The position numbers were made by a program, and so were the translations under genes. DNA of 23,145 nt. Origin: Chitinophagaceae bacterium. Lineage in GTDB: Bacteria > Bacteroidota > Bacteroidia > Chitinophagales > Chitinophagaceae. Below the pieces are notes generated by a model. It was not told the origin of the DNA, searched no databases, and worked only from the letters and a program-made list of their open reading frames with translations. The stretch lies in contig JACFNM010000020.1 in assembly GCA_019454915.1 (NCBI GenBank), positions 1 through 23,145 on the forward strand, written 5' to 3'. Shown piece after piece: positions 1 to 9,080 of this stretch (position 1 is its first letter; each line of letters opens with the position of its first letter).

Positions 1-1
1 T

Positions 2-40
2 AACCGGGAGGCCTACCTGAAGCTCATTAAGAAAAGCTAA
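2..40 (+). CDS. C-terminal tail of an upstream gene (partial)
   Basis: An open frame enters from the left edge and ends in TAA at 38-40, reading NREAYLKLIKKS. The charged, lysine-rich end looks like an ordinary protein C-terminus, and no other frame here offers a better explanation. Too little remains to name a family. The next 199 bases (41-239) contain no gene that I can support. Confidence 0.35.
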   Translation, partial: NREAYLKLIKKS

Positions 41-239
41 CGCGCCTGCGGCACCCAACGTTGCATCGTTTTTTCCGTATATTCAAACGGGTATTTGTTT
101 TAATGATTGACGCTCATCGAAGAAATGCTTCATGGATGCCAATTGTTTTATAAAAGCCATAGTTTTGCGGCTGTCGTTAGACATTTTTTGCATGTTTTTG
201 GAAAAATGATGCCGCGTCCCTGGATAAAACTGTTACAGC

Positions 240-3200
240 TTGGAAAAAGGAATACTGAATACGATCATCATACTGTTGCTGTTTCAGGTTGTTCGTGCAC
301 AGGCGCCTGTTGCCAATTTCTCAGGGTCAAAATTATCCGGCTGTGCTCCCCTGAGTGTCAGTTTTAAAGATGAGTCCGGTGGCGATCCAAAATACTGGGA
401 CTGGGATTTAGGCAACGGCCATTTGGCAAACGTAAAAAATCCCTCTACAACGTATTCCCAACCCGGAACTTATTCCGTGACGCTGGTGGTACGTAATCAA
501 AACGGCGTAGATGCCGTAACTAAAACAGATTATATTACCGTTTACCCTTCTCCGGTGATTTCTACCATGTCGGCTGACATGACTACCGCCTGCTTACCGG
601 CCACGATTCAGTTTACAGGAAATGCTTCCACTGCGGTGGGAACGATTAGCGACTGGCTGTGGGATTTTGGCGATGGAGGTACCTCCACTCATCAAAACCC
701 CGGTCATACTTATACGGAAACCGGGTATTACAATGTATCGCTTACCGTCACCAGCAGTAATGGCTGTAGCAGTCGTTTGAATCGCGGACGCTATATCCGG
801 ATGGTGGCGGGTATTTCAGCCGATTTTGTGAGCGCACCGGCTGCTGAATGTCGCCCTCCTTTTGGCATTGCATTTACCAATGAGTCGAGCGGCCCGGGTC
901 AGTTGACCTATAGCTGGGATTTTGGTAATGGAACAAGCTCCGCAGATCCCGATCCTCTGGCAGGTTACGCTGCTGACGGAGACTATACCGTGCAGTTGAT
1001 TGCACAAAGTAAATATGGTTGCAGGGATACCGTCAAAAAGACCATCACTGTGGCTACCCATACTACTGATTTTGACGCGCCGGATAGTAGTTGCGTGGTA
1101 AAGCCGGTTAGTTTTGTCAATCATTCCAGCCCGGGGGCAAGTACCTGGTTGTGGGATTTGGGAGACGGAACGCAGTCGGCGGATTTAAACCCGTTGAAAA
1201 CCTATAGGGATCCGGGAGATTATACGGTAACACTTATCAGCCGGTTTGATAATTGCGCAGATACGGTTACCAAGCCCATTAAAATAACGCCAAAGGCACC
1301 GGTTGATTTTACAGCTACCAATAACCTCGGCTGCAGCATTCCGCAGGTGGTACAGTTTCAGAATAATACGCCCGGGGTCATCAGTTGGCTTTGGGAATTT
1401 GGCGACGGGCAGACCTCTACAGAACAAAACCCGGTGCATACCTATACCGCGGCAGCCAGCTACGATGTAAAGCTGACAGTAGAAACCGCAAATGGCTGTG
1501 GTAACAGTATTGTCAAAAGATCTTTTGTCAGAATTATACCTACCACAGTGCGGGTTGCTGCAGATGTTGATAAAGGTTGCACGGGACTGGTTGTCCATCC
1601 TGGTGCTGTAATCAGGTCTATCGAGCCCATAGCCTCTTATTTGTGGGACTTTGGCGATGGGAGCAGCAGCAACGCGACATTACCTGCTTATACATATACC
1701 GCCGCGGGCGTATTTCCGGTCAGCGTCACTGTCACCACCGTCGGTGGTTGTACCGTTACGTCCGCACCTCACGTCATAAAAGTAGGTACTCCACCCTCGG
1801 GAGCAAATTTCAGTTTTGATAACAGCGGAGGGAACTGCGTCTCAGATACGGTGAAGTTTTCAGCAATGTCCGTAGGGCCGGTTCCGGCTAACGAATGGCT
1901 CTGGGATTTTGGTGATGGTGAGTCCTCGGATGAACAAAACCCCGCTCACCTGTTCAGGGATACGGGTATGGTAAGTGTGAAACTGACTCCCCTCTTTAAT
2001 GGTTGCGCCGGCACACCGGTTATCGGCAACAACCTGTTTCACAAAAATGCTCCGGTGGCTTCCTTTACTTATAGCGTGAACTGTAATAATACATTAACCG
2101 TGTCTTTCACGAATGATTCTAAACTGGATACGCATCATGGTAATAACGTCTTTTACTGGGATTTCGGAGATGGCACTACCTCAGACCTGGAGCACCCTGG
2201 CAGCCATACTTATTCAGCTTCAAAACAATATACGGTTCGGCTTAGGGTATCCAACGATTCATGTACTACGGTTTATGAGAAGGAGATTGCGTTGTTTTCA
2301 CCTAATGCAGATTTTTCGTTGCCGGCAACTGCTTTGTGCAGGAATACGATGCTTGCCTTTACTCCGGTAGAGGATACGGCAAGAATCGCCTCCTATCGCT
2401 GGTCGGTAGATGGAACAGAAGTGCGTAACGACTGGGTTTTTGACAGCGCTTTTCAGGTGCCGGGCGACCGGAATCTGGAGTTGACGGTTACGGATAAGAA
2501 CGGCTGTGTTTCTACAGAAAGTAAGACGATTCAGATAACCGGACCCGTGGCGAAGTTTGCTCCCGCCAATATGGTCCACTGCGGAACGGATGCAACTCTT
2601 TTCGAAGATCAAACAGTGTCGGCATCTCCGGTGACAGAGTGGTTATGGAATTTTGGAGATAATACGACCGGACGGTTTACGGCGCCGCCATTCATGCATC
2701 AGTATGCAGATACGGGGCGCTACTATATTCGCTTGTCCGTGAAAGATGCAGACGGATGTACCGATAATTTTGCGCTGGCAGATTCCATTACCGTTTCCTC
2801 ACCCAAAGCCCTTTTTGGCGCCGCAAAAACCATGTACTGCACCGGACTCCCCTTAGCCTTTACCGATTCTTCACGGGGAGGCGGATTAAGTTACTGGTGG
2901 GATTTCGGAGACGGGAATACGTCCACCGATCAGAATCCGGATAATACCTATGCGGATGGTAAGTATAACGTCTCACTGGTGGTAACGGATCGCTATGGCT
3001 GTAAAGACACCCTCACGAAAACGAATTATATAGAAGTAACTACACCGATAGCGGCATTTGAGTCAATAGACACCTCGTCGGTATGCCGGTTGTTGGAGAC
3101 CAAATTCTTCAACAAGTCAAAGAATTTCGAATCCTTTTACTGGGATTTTGGCGATAGCACTACGTCTATACTTTCTGATCCTAAGCACTTCTATAATGAT

Positions 3201-4580
3201 TTTGGCAATTACGAAGTCAAATTATTTGTAAAGGGATTTGGCGGTTGCCTTGATTCCGCAGTAGGTCATGTGGACGTGTACGACCCGGTTGCTTTCACAA
3301 AGATTACCTATCCCGGGCCCTATACCGCATGCAACGAACTGGCGGTTGACTTCACCTTCACCATTCCTCCGGATATAAACTATAAATTCGCTTTTGGAGA
3401 TGGACAGATAGATTCCAGCGGACAGACCACGCTGAGCCACCTGTATAATTACCCCAATACATATCGCCCTACCGTGCTGCTGACAGACGCGCAGGACTGC
3501 CGGGTCAATGTACCTCCGCCTTCGGCATTGCCATCTATAAGCATCAAGGGCGCCGTGCCGGTTTTCAATATTGACAAAAAGCAATTTTGTGACTCGGGAA
3601 TGATTTTCCTGACCAATTATTCCATCAGTAATGAGCCGATTACCGGTCAGGTATGGGATTTTGGGGATAACCAGACTTCTGCCGATAAAAACCCTCCGGC
3701 ACATGCTTATCCCCAGCCCGGATTGTACCCGGTGGCTTTAACGGTCACCACGGAGAGCGGTTGTCAGCAGACATTTGCAGACACCGTGAACGTGTACCGG
3801 ACGCCCGATCCGGTGATAGCCCTTGACGACATCACCTGCATTGATCGCTCCGTGGTTTTTAAGGGGCAGATCGCCAGTCCGCCCGATACCGCCATCCTCT
3901 GGAACTGGAATTTCGGAGACGGCAGAACGTCCGCTGAACGGAATAATGACATTACCTATCCGTCGCCGGGAACCTATAATATATCGCTCACCGCGGCCAA
4001 TAACTTCGGTTGTAAACAAACGGCTTTACATACTATAACGGTGGCGCCTCTGCCGGTCATCACCACGCAAAATGTGCTGATACCTGTGGGCGGAAGTATA
4101 CCCCTGCCCGTTAGCTATAGCGGAGGCGCAACTAAGTATGTCTGGACGCCATCAGACGGATTGAGCTGTGCAGCCTGCCCTTTCCCGGTTGCCGGTCCAA
4201 AATATACCACTACCTACCAGGTGCAGGTTACCGATAGCAATACCTGCGTCAATACGGCTGAAATGGTAGTGGACGTAGCCTGCAAAACGGAAAATTATTT
4301 TGTGCCCAATACCTTTTCTCCCAACGGCGACGGGATGAATGATGTATTTTATCCACGGGGTAGAGGGCTGGCCAGCGTTCAGTCTATGAAGATTTACAAC
4401 CGGTGGGGTCAACTGGTTTTTGAACGACGCAACTTCGCAGCCAATGATCCCGCTAAAGGATGGAACGGTAAAAAGGACGGACAGGTGCTACCGCCGGATG
4501 TATATGTTTATGCGATTGAATTTGTTTGCGATAACGCCCAGATAGTACCGATGCAGGGGAATGTAACCTTAATTCGATAA
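240..4580 (+). CDS. Secreted PKD-repeat protein with T9SS type B sorting domain
   Basis: This is a giant cell-surface or secreted protein of 1446 residues. A hydrophobic signal peptide covers residues 1-20 (IIILLLFQ, then AQA as the likely cleavage region). About fifteen PKD-like Ig-fold repeats follow, most carrying W(D/N/E)FGDG-type cores with spaced NPxHTY and Y.V.L.V motifs. Repeats near residues 720 and 1075 are degenerate. A separate Ig-like domain (VWTPSDGLSC...CPFPVA) precedes the C-terminal domain, which starts near residue 1350 with VPNTFSPNGDGMNDVF and continues with IYNRWGQLVFER. That is the type B (gliding-motility-associated) T9SS sorting domain, so export by T9SS is expected. 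The PKD array suggests an adhesin or a spacer structure; no catalytic domain is visible. The start is problematic: an in-frame stop lies at 225-227 and the only early start codon is TTG at 240. The next gene, 4 bp downstream, is its likely export partner. Confidence 0.9.
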   Translation: MEKGILNTIIILLLFQVVRAQAPVANFSGSKLSGCAPLSVSFKDESGGDPKYWDWDLGNGHLANVKNPSTTYSQPGTYSVTLVVRNQNGVDAVTKTDYITVYPSPVISTMSADMTTACLPATIQFTGNASTAVGTISDWLWDFGDGGTSTHQNPGHTYTETGYYNVSLTVTSSNGCSSRLNRGRYIRMVAGISADFVSAPAAECRPPFGIAFTNESSGPGQLTYSWDFGNGTSSADPDPLAGYAADGDYTVQLIAQSKYGCRDTVKKTITVATHTTDFDAPDSSCVVKPVSFVNHSSPGASTWLWDLGDGTQSADLNPLKTYRDPGDYTVTLISRFDNCADTVTKPIKITPKAPVDFTATNNLGCSIPQVVQFQNNTPGVISWLWEFGDGQTSTEQNPVHTYTAAASYDVKLTVETANGCGNSIVKRSFVRIIPTTVRVAADVDKGCTGLVVHPGAVIRSIEPIASYLWDFGDGSSSNATLPAYTYTAAGVFPVSVTVTTVGGCTVTSAPHVIKVGTPPSGANFSFDNSGGNCVSDTVKFSAMSVGPVPANEWLWDFGDGESSDEQNPAHLFRDTGMVSVKLTPLFNGCAGTPVIGNNLFHKNAPVASFTYSVNCNNTLTVSFTNDSKLDTHHGNNVFYWDFGDGTTSDLEHPGSHTYSASKQYTVRLRVSNDSCTTVYEKEIALFSPNADFSLPATALCRNTMLAFTPVEDTARIASYRWSVDGTEVRNDWVFDSAFQVPGDRNLELTVTDKNGCVSTESKTIQITGPVAKFAPANMVHCGTDATLFEDQTVSASPVTEWLWNFGDNTTGRFTAPPFMHQYADTGRYYIRLSVKDADGCTDNFALADSITVSSPKALFGAAKTMYCTGLPLAFTDSSRGGGLSYWWDFGDGNTSTDQNPDNTYADGKYNVSLVVTDRYGCKDTLTKTNYIEVTTPIAAFESIDTSSVCRLLETKFFNKSKNFESFYWDFGDSTTSILSDPKHFYNDFGNYEVKLFVKGFGGCLDSAVGHVDVYDPVAFTKITYPGPYTACNELAVDFTFTIPPDINYKFAFGDGQIDSSGQTTLSHLYNYPNTYRPTVLLTDAQDCRVNVPPPSALPSISIKGAVPVFNIDKKQFCDSGMIFLTNYSISNEPITGQVWDFGDNQTSADKNPPAHAYPQPGLYPVALTVTTESGCQQTFADTVNVYRTPDPVIALDDITCIDRSVVFKGQIASPPDTAILWNWNFGDGRTSAERNNDITYPSPGTYNISLTAANNFGCKQTALHTITVAPLPVITTQNVLIPVGGSIPLPVSYSGGATKYVWTPSDGLSCAACPFPVAGPKYTTTYQVQVTDSNTCVNTAEMVVDVACKTENYFVPNTFSPNGDGMNDVFYPRGRGLASVQSMKIYNRWGQLVFERRNFAANDPAKGWNGKKDGQVLPPDVYVYAIEFVCDNAQIVPMQGNVTLIR

Positions 4581-4584
4581 AGGA

Positions 4585-5637
4585 ATGAAAAGGAAGAAAG
4601 CCGGATATTTGTTCAGAAGACGTGAGGTATGGACTTCATGGTTTGTGTGCGTACTGGCGGGATATGCTTTGCAAACGAAGGCTCAGGATCTTCATTTTTC
4701 ACAGTTTTATGAAGCGCCACTGGTGCGCAATCCGGCGCTGGCAGGGCTCTTTGAGGGTGACGTAAGGGCGCAGTTGGTATACCGGAGTCAGTGGGGAGCG
4801 ATAACAACTCCGTACCAAACCGGCTCCATGAACGGAGAAGTCAAATTCGGTGTTGGGAAAGGAGAGGATTTTATGACTACCGGCTTACAGGTTCTGTGGG
4901 ACAAAGCCGGCTCGGTGGCCTTACATACAACGCATCTCATGCCGGTAGTCAACTACCACAAATCTATGAATGCAGATAAGAACAGGTATGTATCTCTCGG
5001 ATTCATGGGGGGGCTTGTTTCAAGAGGGTTAGACCGGTCGAAAGTAACCACCGACAATCAGTATGATGGCTTTGGCTACAATGGCTCGCTACCGGACGGA
5101 GAACACTTTGCCTCCAATTATAATTATTGGGATATGGGCGTGGGACTTAGCTACAACTCGGCTATCGGGGATAGTAAAGACGATAATTTCTTTTTAGGCC
5201 TGGCCTATCATCATTTCAATAAACCGGTCAATTCTTTTTACCGGCAATTGCAGCATCTGCCCCGTTGGGTGGCCTCGGGAGGCATCCGTACCTCTTTGGG
5301 AGAGGAATCCTATATCACCGTTCATGCTGATTTTAACCTGCAGGGTCCTTATAAGGAACTGATCGGTGGCGCGATGTTTTCGAGGAAGATAGGCGATTTT
5401 GAACAGCCGGATTATATCGTGCACGTCGGCGGATATCTGAGATGGGAAGACGCCATTATCCCTGTGGTGAAATTAGATTATCATCCGTTCTCAATAGCCT
5501 TTAGTTATGATATGAATATTTCATCTTTGCGAACGGCAAGCCAGGGGAGAGGAGGGTTTGAGATTTCTCTGGGCTATATCGGATTCCTGAACACCGGTGG
5601 GAGTACACGGGATGTGCTGCGTTGCCCGAGATTTTAA
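4585..5637 (+). CDS. PorP/SprF-family T9SS outer-membrane protein
   Basis: The product is a 350-residue outer-membrane beta-barrel of the PorP/SprF family. These proteins help T9SS secrete or anchor particular type B-domain proteins; SprF serving SprB in Flavobacterium is the model. The sequence has a lysine/arginine-rich start, a hydrophobic signal segment ending in QTKAQ, and the family opening DLHFSQFYEAPLVRNPALAG, followed by alternating aromatic beta-strand segments and NxY-type turns to the C-terminal strand. The length is normal for the family. ATG at 4585 has AAAGGA directly upstream and follows the stop of the PKD gene by 4 bp, so the two are probably cotranscribed and functionally paired. 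The exact client relationship is inferred from adjacency. Confidence 0.9.
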   Translation: MKRKKAGYLFRRREVWTSWFVCVLAGYALQTKAQDLHFSQFYEAPLVRNPALAGLFEGDVRAQLVYRSQWGAITTPYQTGSMNGEVKFGVGKGEDFMTTGLQVLWDKAGSVALHTTHLMPVVNYHKSMNADKNRYVSLGFMGGLVSRGLDRSKVTTDNQYDGFGYNGSLPDGEHFASNYNYWDMGVGLSYNSAIGDSKDDNFFLGLAYHHFNKPVNSFYRQLQHLPRWVASGGIRTSLGEESYITVHADFNLQGPYKELIGGAMFSRKIGDFEQPDYIVHVGGYLRWEDAIIPVVKLDYHPFSIAFSYDMNISSLRTASQGRGGFEISLGYIGFLNTGGSTRDVLRCPRF

Positions 5638-5772
5638 CAAAGCCTGCCCGGTCTGTCAGAATGGTCTAAAACATTGATATTCTTAACCAAATTACCATTT
5701 TTCAACCGACGGGTTATACTTAAGGGGAGGAAGTGAACGTTATCTTTTACAATAAAATCTTACTTTTATAGA

Positions 5773-6117
5773 GTGAAAAATTTTACGCTGATATTTTTAC
5801 TGGGCATCACCTTACATTTTTCCGGCTTAAGCCAGGAAAGATTTCCGTTTGGCCCGGGTGATCAGTCGGCTAAAATACTCAAATTCTACCCCAACCCCGC
5901 CACCACCTTTATTCATTTCGACTTCCAAAAAGATTATAACAGAACCTTTACCTTACGTATCTATAATTTTTTAGGAAAAAAGGTTTTTGAACTTAATAAT
6001 GTAAGCCCCAGCAATCAGGTGAATCTCTCGGATTTCACGCGGGGTATCTTCATCTTTCAACTGCTCGATAAGGATGGCAGAGTCATCGAGTCGGGAAAAT
6101 TCCAGGTGTCCAAATAA
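5773..6117 (+). CDS. Minimal T9SS type A sorting-domain protein
   Basis: This is a 114-residue secreted protein. A signal peptide (FTLIFLLGITLHFSGLSQ) is followed after about 15 residues by a complete type A T9SS sorting domain: KFYPNPATTFIHFDF, then LRIYNFLGKKVFEL, then the final strands ending GKFQVSK. No cargo domain remains between signal and sorting domain. The start is GTG at 5773, since no ATG lies in frame before the hydrophobic core. It is separated by 135 bp from the PorP-like gene, so it may have its own promoter, although I find no convincing one. It could be a genuine small surface protein or the remnant of a larger secreted enzyme. Recognition of the domain is secure; the function is unknown. 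Confidence 0.8.
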   Translation: MKNFTLIFLLGITLHFSGLSQERFPFGPGDQSAKILKFYPNPATTFIHFDFQKDYNRTFTLRIYNFLGKKVFELNNVSPSNQVNLSDFTRGIFIFQLLDKDGRVIESGKFQVSK

Positions 6118-6170
6118 TAGGAAAACTCAACTGTGTTTCGCGAGACACGAACCACGGCGGAAGTTTATTA

Positions 6171-6257
6171 AACCTGTCAGGTTGCGCTTCGGCTCCCGGC
6201 GGGGAAGAACCTGACAGGTTGCGCTTCGGCTCCCGGCGGGGAAGAACCTGACAGGTT
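6171..6257. repeat. Three AACC-N5-GGTT palindromes in tandem, 37-bp period
   Basis: AACCTGTCAGGTT occurs at 6171-6183 and AACCTGACAGGTT at 6208-6220 and 6245-6257. The two intervening 24-bp stretches (6184-6207 and 6221-6244) are identical and GC-rich. The array fills the space between two convergent genes and ends 2 bp from the stop codon of the leftward gene. Each palindrome could form a short hairpin, so a role as a bidirectional terminator or mRNA end-protector is possible. Related copies occur at 9918, 11561, 11598, 11623 and 11662. Confidence 0.9.
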
Positions 6258-6259
6258 GA

Positions 6260-8851
6260 TCACCACGCAAAGAATGCCGTTTTCATAAACACCCTTTCAA
6301 CCGGAAATTCCAACCCGGAGATATGTTGCTGCACTTCCGTAAGCACCTTTTCTATCTGATCCGGCTCATTAAGCATTTCAAAAACCCTGATAAGCAGGGT
6401 AGATGAGAGGAGGTATAGAAACACAAAACCCGAAGCTACGGCTCCCGCATACACTTCCCTGAAATAAGCCAATGCGGGTTCATGATCATTTTCCATCAGG
6501 CGCCGGATACCGGATATCAATTTAAAAAGCAGGCGTACCGGTGAACGGCTGGAGATAGAAGACAGGTAGCCGGCATCATTTTGCAGGCGGGTAAAAATGG
6601 GCACGGCGGCATTTTTTTCGCCTGATCGCAGGGCGTATAAGGCATCAATGATCTGGCTGAAGACGCTCATACTGTCCGTTGTACCGGGTTCCGGTGTATG
6701 TTGGCGCCCGTTTCCCTCGTACGCTGCTGCCAGCGTTGAGCGCTGAAATTCCGCAATTTGGAATACTTGAAACACGATAACAGACAGCCAGGACGTCATG
6801 CTGTCCGGGTGACCAGAGTAGGGGGAATGCGTAAGCCGCTGACGAATATAGTTTGTTACCACCTGTATTTTATCGCCGGCGGAATAGGCAGGTGAAAAAT
6901 AAGAAAAGGTATAATCCAGCAGCCCGTCCGGCGGCAGGGCGTTGGGAGAGACAATGACTTTGTATGGTCTCTTTAATTGCTCCTGCACTTTTAACAACGA
7001 CTCCCTGTCCAGCCGCAGTGAGTAGAGCATGCCTAACAGGAGCAGCACGTTCGCTTCCACCCGTTTATCCTTCGTCTGCCGGTGTAAGCGCCGCAGCGTC
7101 TGTTCGTGATAGGAAACCGACCAATCTATTTCCATCCAGTGACTACAGATAAATTCGGCAATGGCTTCCACGAGACCATCCCTTTCGCCGGATCCCGGGA
7201 GGTCGGGATAGTGACTGATAAAATCCACACAAAAAAATGACAGGAAAATCTTTTCTTTTATGGGTAAGCCGGTAGTGAACAGCAGTGCTTTCATATCTTC
7301 ACCCGGGTGAGAAAGAAAATGAGAAAACACCCAGAGTAATAATTTCTTTCTTGTGTCGCCATCCGTATATTTTTCCCTGATGAAATCAATGATTTCCGTG
7401 CCGGATAGCGCGTCGTTCCGGTAAACCAATTCCCGGGCAATAAAAAAATGGAATACGGATTCGTGCGCAAATGAAGCGGAGAGGAAGCTGTCGTAGCGAC
7501 TTTCGTGGAGATGTTCCCGTAATACGCCTTCGCTTAGCAGTTTTCGGTAAGCGGGAATAAAATGTTCTTCGAGGCTTACCAGTTTCCGGATGTCTATATG
7601 ACCTGTTAACGAATCCACGCCGTAGTTGAGCATCCCAACGATTTTCTTTATCAGGGAGAGGCTTTCGGCCCCATGACCGTTTAGTCGGATGGTATGGGTG
7701 ATGAACAGTTGTATCAACTCGTTATAAAGTGTGTACCCCTGTGGCAGCCTGTTGCCGTGCTTCAGCAGAAGCTGATAATACAGTTGGATAAAATAGGGAT
7801 GCCTGAGGAGCTCGTCCAATTCCTGTATGAGCACCGGGGGCGGCGAGTTCAGCTTCTGATGGAGGTCATTCAGCACCCTTCTGCTTGCGGCACAGGAAAG
7901 CAGCCGGATGGAAGGCTTTTTATTACCGGCGTTAATGGGTCCGCTCCAGACGGCCTGCTTCACAAAATCCAGGTGGCCGAATTGGCGGTAAAATATAGCG
8001 AATGTGGATGGGCGGACAGACAGTACGATTTTAATCCAACTATATTTTTCTACAAACAGCAGGAGGTTGGCGATATGATTGAGGTCGTTATCCTCCACGG
8101 TCATAGCGTCCGCAGGATGCTCTATCCCGTCTATGATGATCACGAGGAAACCTCTGATGCCTGCCGGGTTTTTGGAAACGGTATGGAGGAGTGAAGGAGC
8201 AATACCCAGTGCTTTCAGGGCGCCGGCGGGTCTGTTTACCGCTTTGACGGATGAAGACCTGTGAACAAGATTTCCGGATACTACCCAGGGAATACTCTCA
8301 CTGAACTTACCTCCCTTGCCTGCAAACAGATTCTCAACAATATGCGCCACCTGTATCGTTTTTCCCGTATACGCTTCGCCCGTCAGGCAGTAAAGCTGCC
8401 GGTTGCTTTGCATAAAATACTCAAAATCGGTGTTGATGAGATGATGGGGATGGGTACATTCAAACGGGATGCCGCATCGTTTTTTGATATAGGAAATTGC
8501 CGGTTCATTGGCTTTAGCTGCTTCCGATCGTAAAAGACTCCAGGCCTCCGCTAACGGTTTTGGAGGCGAACTCTTCCGGTATTGTTTCGCTATAAAGTTT
8601 TCCCAGTTTTTATAACCGGCATACTCGCAAAGCGTATTCAGCGAGTATTTTGAAAAATTATGCTCCTGCCTGGCGAATCCGTAAAAGCGTTTTAAGGTGG
8701 TTTCGCTTACCGTTTTACCCGTTGTTTCTTTGATGTCCCTCGATAAAACCTTGCAATCGCCGGGAGAAATATGTGGTAAGCCCGATTTAGATAAAATACG
8801 TTTTCTGATGATTTCGATTGCTTGTTTTGAAAGCATTGTGGTTTGATTCAA
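6260..8851 (-). CDS. STAND/NACHT-like P-loop NTPase with HTH-like N-terminus
   Basis: The product is 863 residues and probably cytoplasmic, as no signal peptide or membrane segment is seen. Residues about 6-90 form the helical module often found at the start of Bacteroidota regulators and NTPases (VSETTLKRFYGFA, then YSLNTLCEYAGYKNWENF), presumed to bind DNA or partners. A P-loop ATPase follows: Walker A GEAYTGKT at 158-165, Walker B LVIIIDG around 236-242, and a sensor-like LSVRPS near 277-282. HPYFIQLYYQ (351-360) and FAHESVFHFFIARE (461-474) resemble the winged-helix boundary of NACHT proteins. The remaining 400 or so residues are helix-rich, without clear repeats, and probably form the sensor. 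STAND proteins are signal-triggered switches, used in regulation and in anti-phage defence; which applies here is unknown. The gene is monocistronic and divergent from the capsule locus. Confidence 0.75.
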   Translation of the reverse strand: MNQTTMLSKQAIEIIRKRILSKSGLPHISPGDCKVLSRDIKETTGKTVSETTLKRFYGFARQEHNFSKYSLNTLCEYAGYKNWENFIAKQYRKSSPPKPLAEAWSLLRSEAAKANEPAISYIKKRCGIPFECTHPHHLINTDFEYFMQSNRQLYCLTGEAYTGKTIQVAHIVENLFAGKGGKFSESIPWVVSGNLVHRSSSVKAVNRPAGALKALGIAPSLLHTVSKNPAGIRGFLVIIIDGIEHPADAMTVEDNDLNHIANLLLFVEKYSWIKIVLSVRPSTFAIFYRQFGHLDFVKQAVWSGPINAGNKKPSIRLLSCAASRRVLNDLHQKLNSPPPVLIQELDELLRHPYFIQLYYQLLLKHGNRLPQGYTLYNELIQLFITHTIRLNGHGAESLSLIKKIVGMLNYGVDSLTGHIDIRKLVSLEEHFIPAYRKLLSEGVLREHLHESRYDSFLSASFAHESVFHFFIARELVYRNDALSGTEIIDFIREKYTDGDTRKKLLLWVFSHFLSHPGEDMKALLFTTGLPIKEKIFLSFFCVDFISHYPDLPGSGERDGLVEAIAEFICSHWMEIDWSVSYHEQTLRRLHRQTKDKRVEANVLLLLGMLYSLRLDRESLLKVQEQLKRPYKVIVSPNALPPDGLLDYTFSYFSPAYSAGDKIQVVTNYIRQRLTHSPYSGHPDSMTSWLSVIVFQVFQIAEFQRSTLAAAYEGNGRQHTPEPGTTDSMSVFSQIIDALYALRSGEKNAAVPIFTRLQNDAGYLSSISSRSPVRLLFKLISGIRRLMENDHEPALAYFREVYAGAVASGFVFLYLLSSTLLIRVFEMLNEPDQIEKVLTEVQQHISGLEFPVERVFMKTAFFAW

Positions 8852-8888
8852 AATTTTCGGGGGTAATACATCGTCCGCTATCTTCGCG

Positions 8889-8896
8889 CAAATTTA
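8889..8896 (-). promoter_or_regulatory. Putative -7 box for the NTPase gene
   Basis: Read on the - strand this is TAAATTTG, a full match to the Bacteroidota -7 consensus TAnnTTTG. It lies 38 bp upstream of the ATG at 8851, giving a short leader. No clear TTG -33 element is seen at the expected distance. Confidence 0.4.
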
Positions 8897-8952
8897 TTGA
8901 ATGAATATAATGAATGAATATAGGAGAAAAATAATAAATTCGCGCCGGCAGC

Positions 8953-8992
8953 CCCGATTCCTCCTTTGGGAACCGGATATCGGGTTTTTTTT
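8953..8992 (+). terminator. Terminator-like hairpin with T-tract, orphan
   Basis: CCCGAT (8953-8958) pairs with ATCGGG (8979-8984), with a further short TCC/GGA inner pairing, and is followed directly by eight T residues (8985-8992). This has the form of an intrinsic terminator for + strand transcription. No + strand gene ends here, so it may block antisense read-through, end a small RNA, or be fortuitous. Confidence 0.45.
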
Positions 8993-9080
8993 CGTTCATT
9001 TCGTTCATTTCGACTTGCACGATTGTTGTTGTAAAAGACTTGGTGAATAAGATGAATAAAGAAGGTTTTTATTGTACCTA

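Noticed and set aside
107..367. Open frame overlapping the start of the PKD gene
   Set aside because: It is out of frame with the long PKD protein, has no signal or domain, and its cysteine-rich end is the shifted reading of the PKD sequence. Only its first part (from 206) matters, as a possible frameshifted start.
3222..3704. 160-codon open frame on the - strand inside the PKD gene
   Set aside because: It lies wholly within a strongly supported coding gene on the other strand and has no recognisable domain; it is a shadow of biased codon use.
6171..6257. Regular repeats resembling a CRISPR array
   Set aside because: The 24-bp segments between the palindromes are identical rather than unique spacers, only three copies exist, no cas genes are near, and the same element recurs at other sites.
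7694..8194. 166-codon + strand frame inside the NTPase gene
   Set aside because: It is antisense to the NTPase region following Walker B, with no family features of its own.
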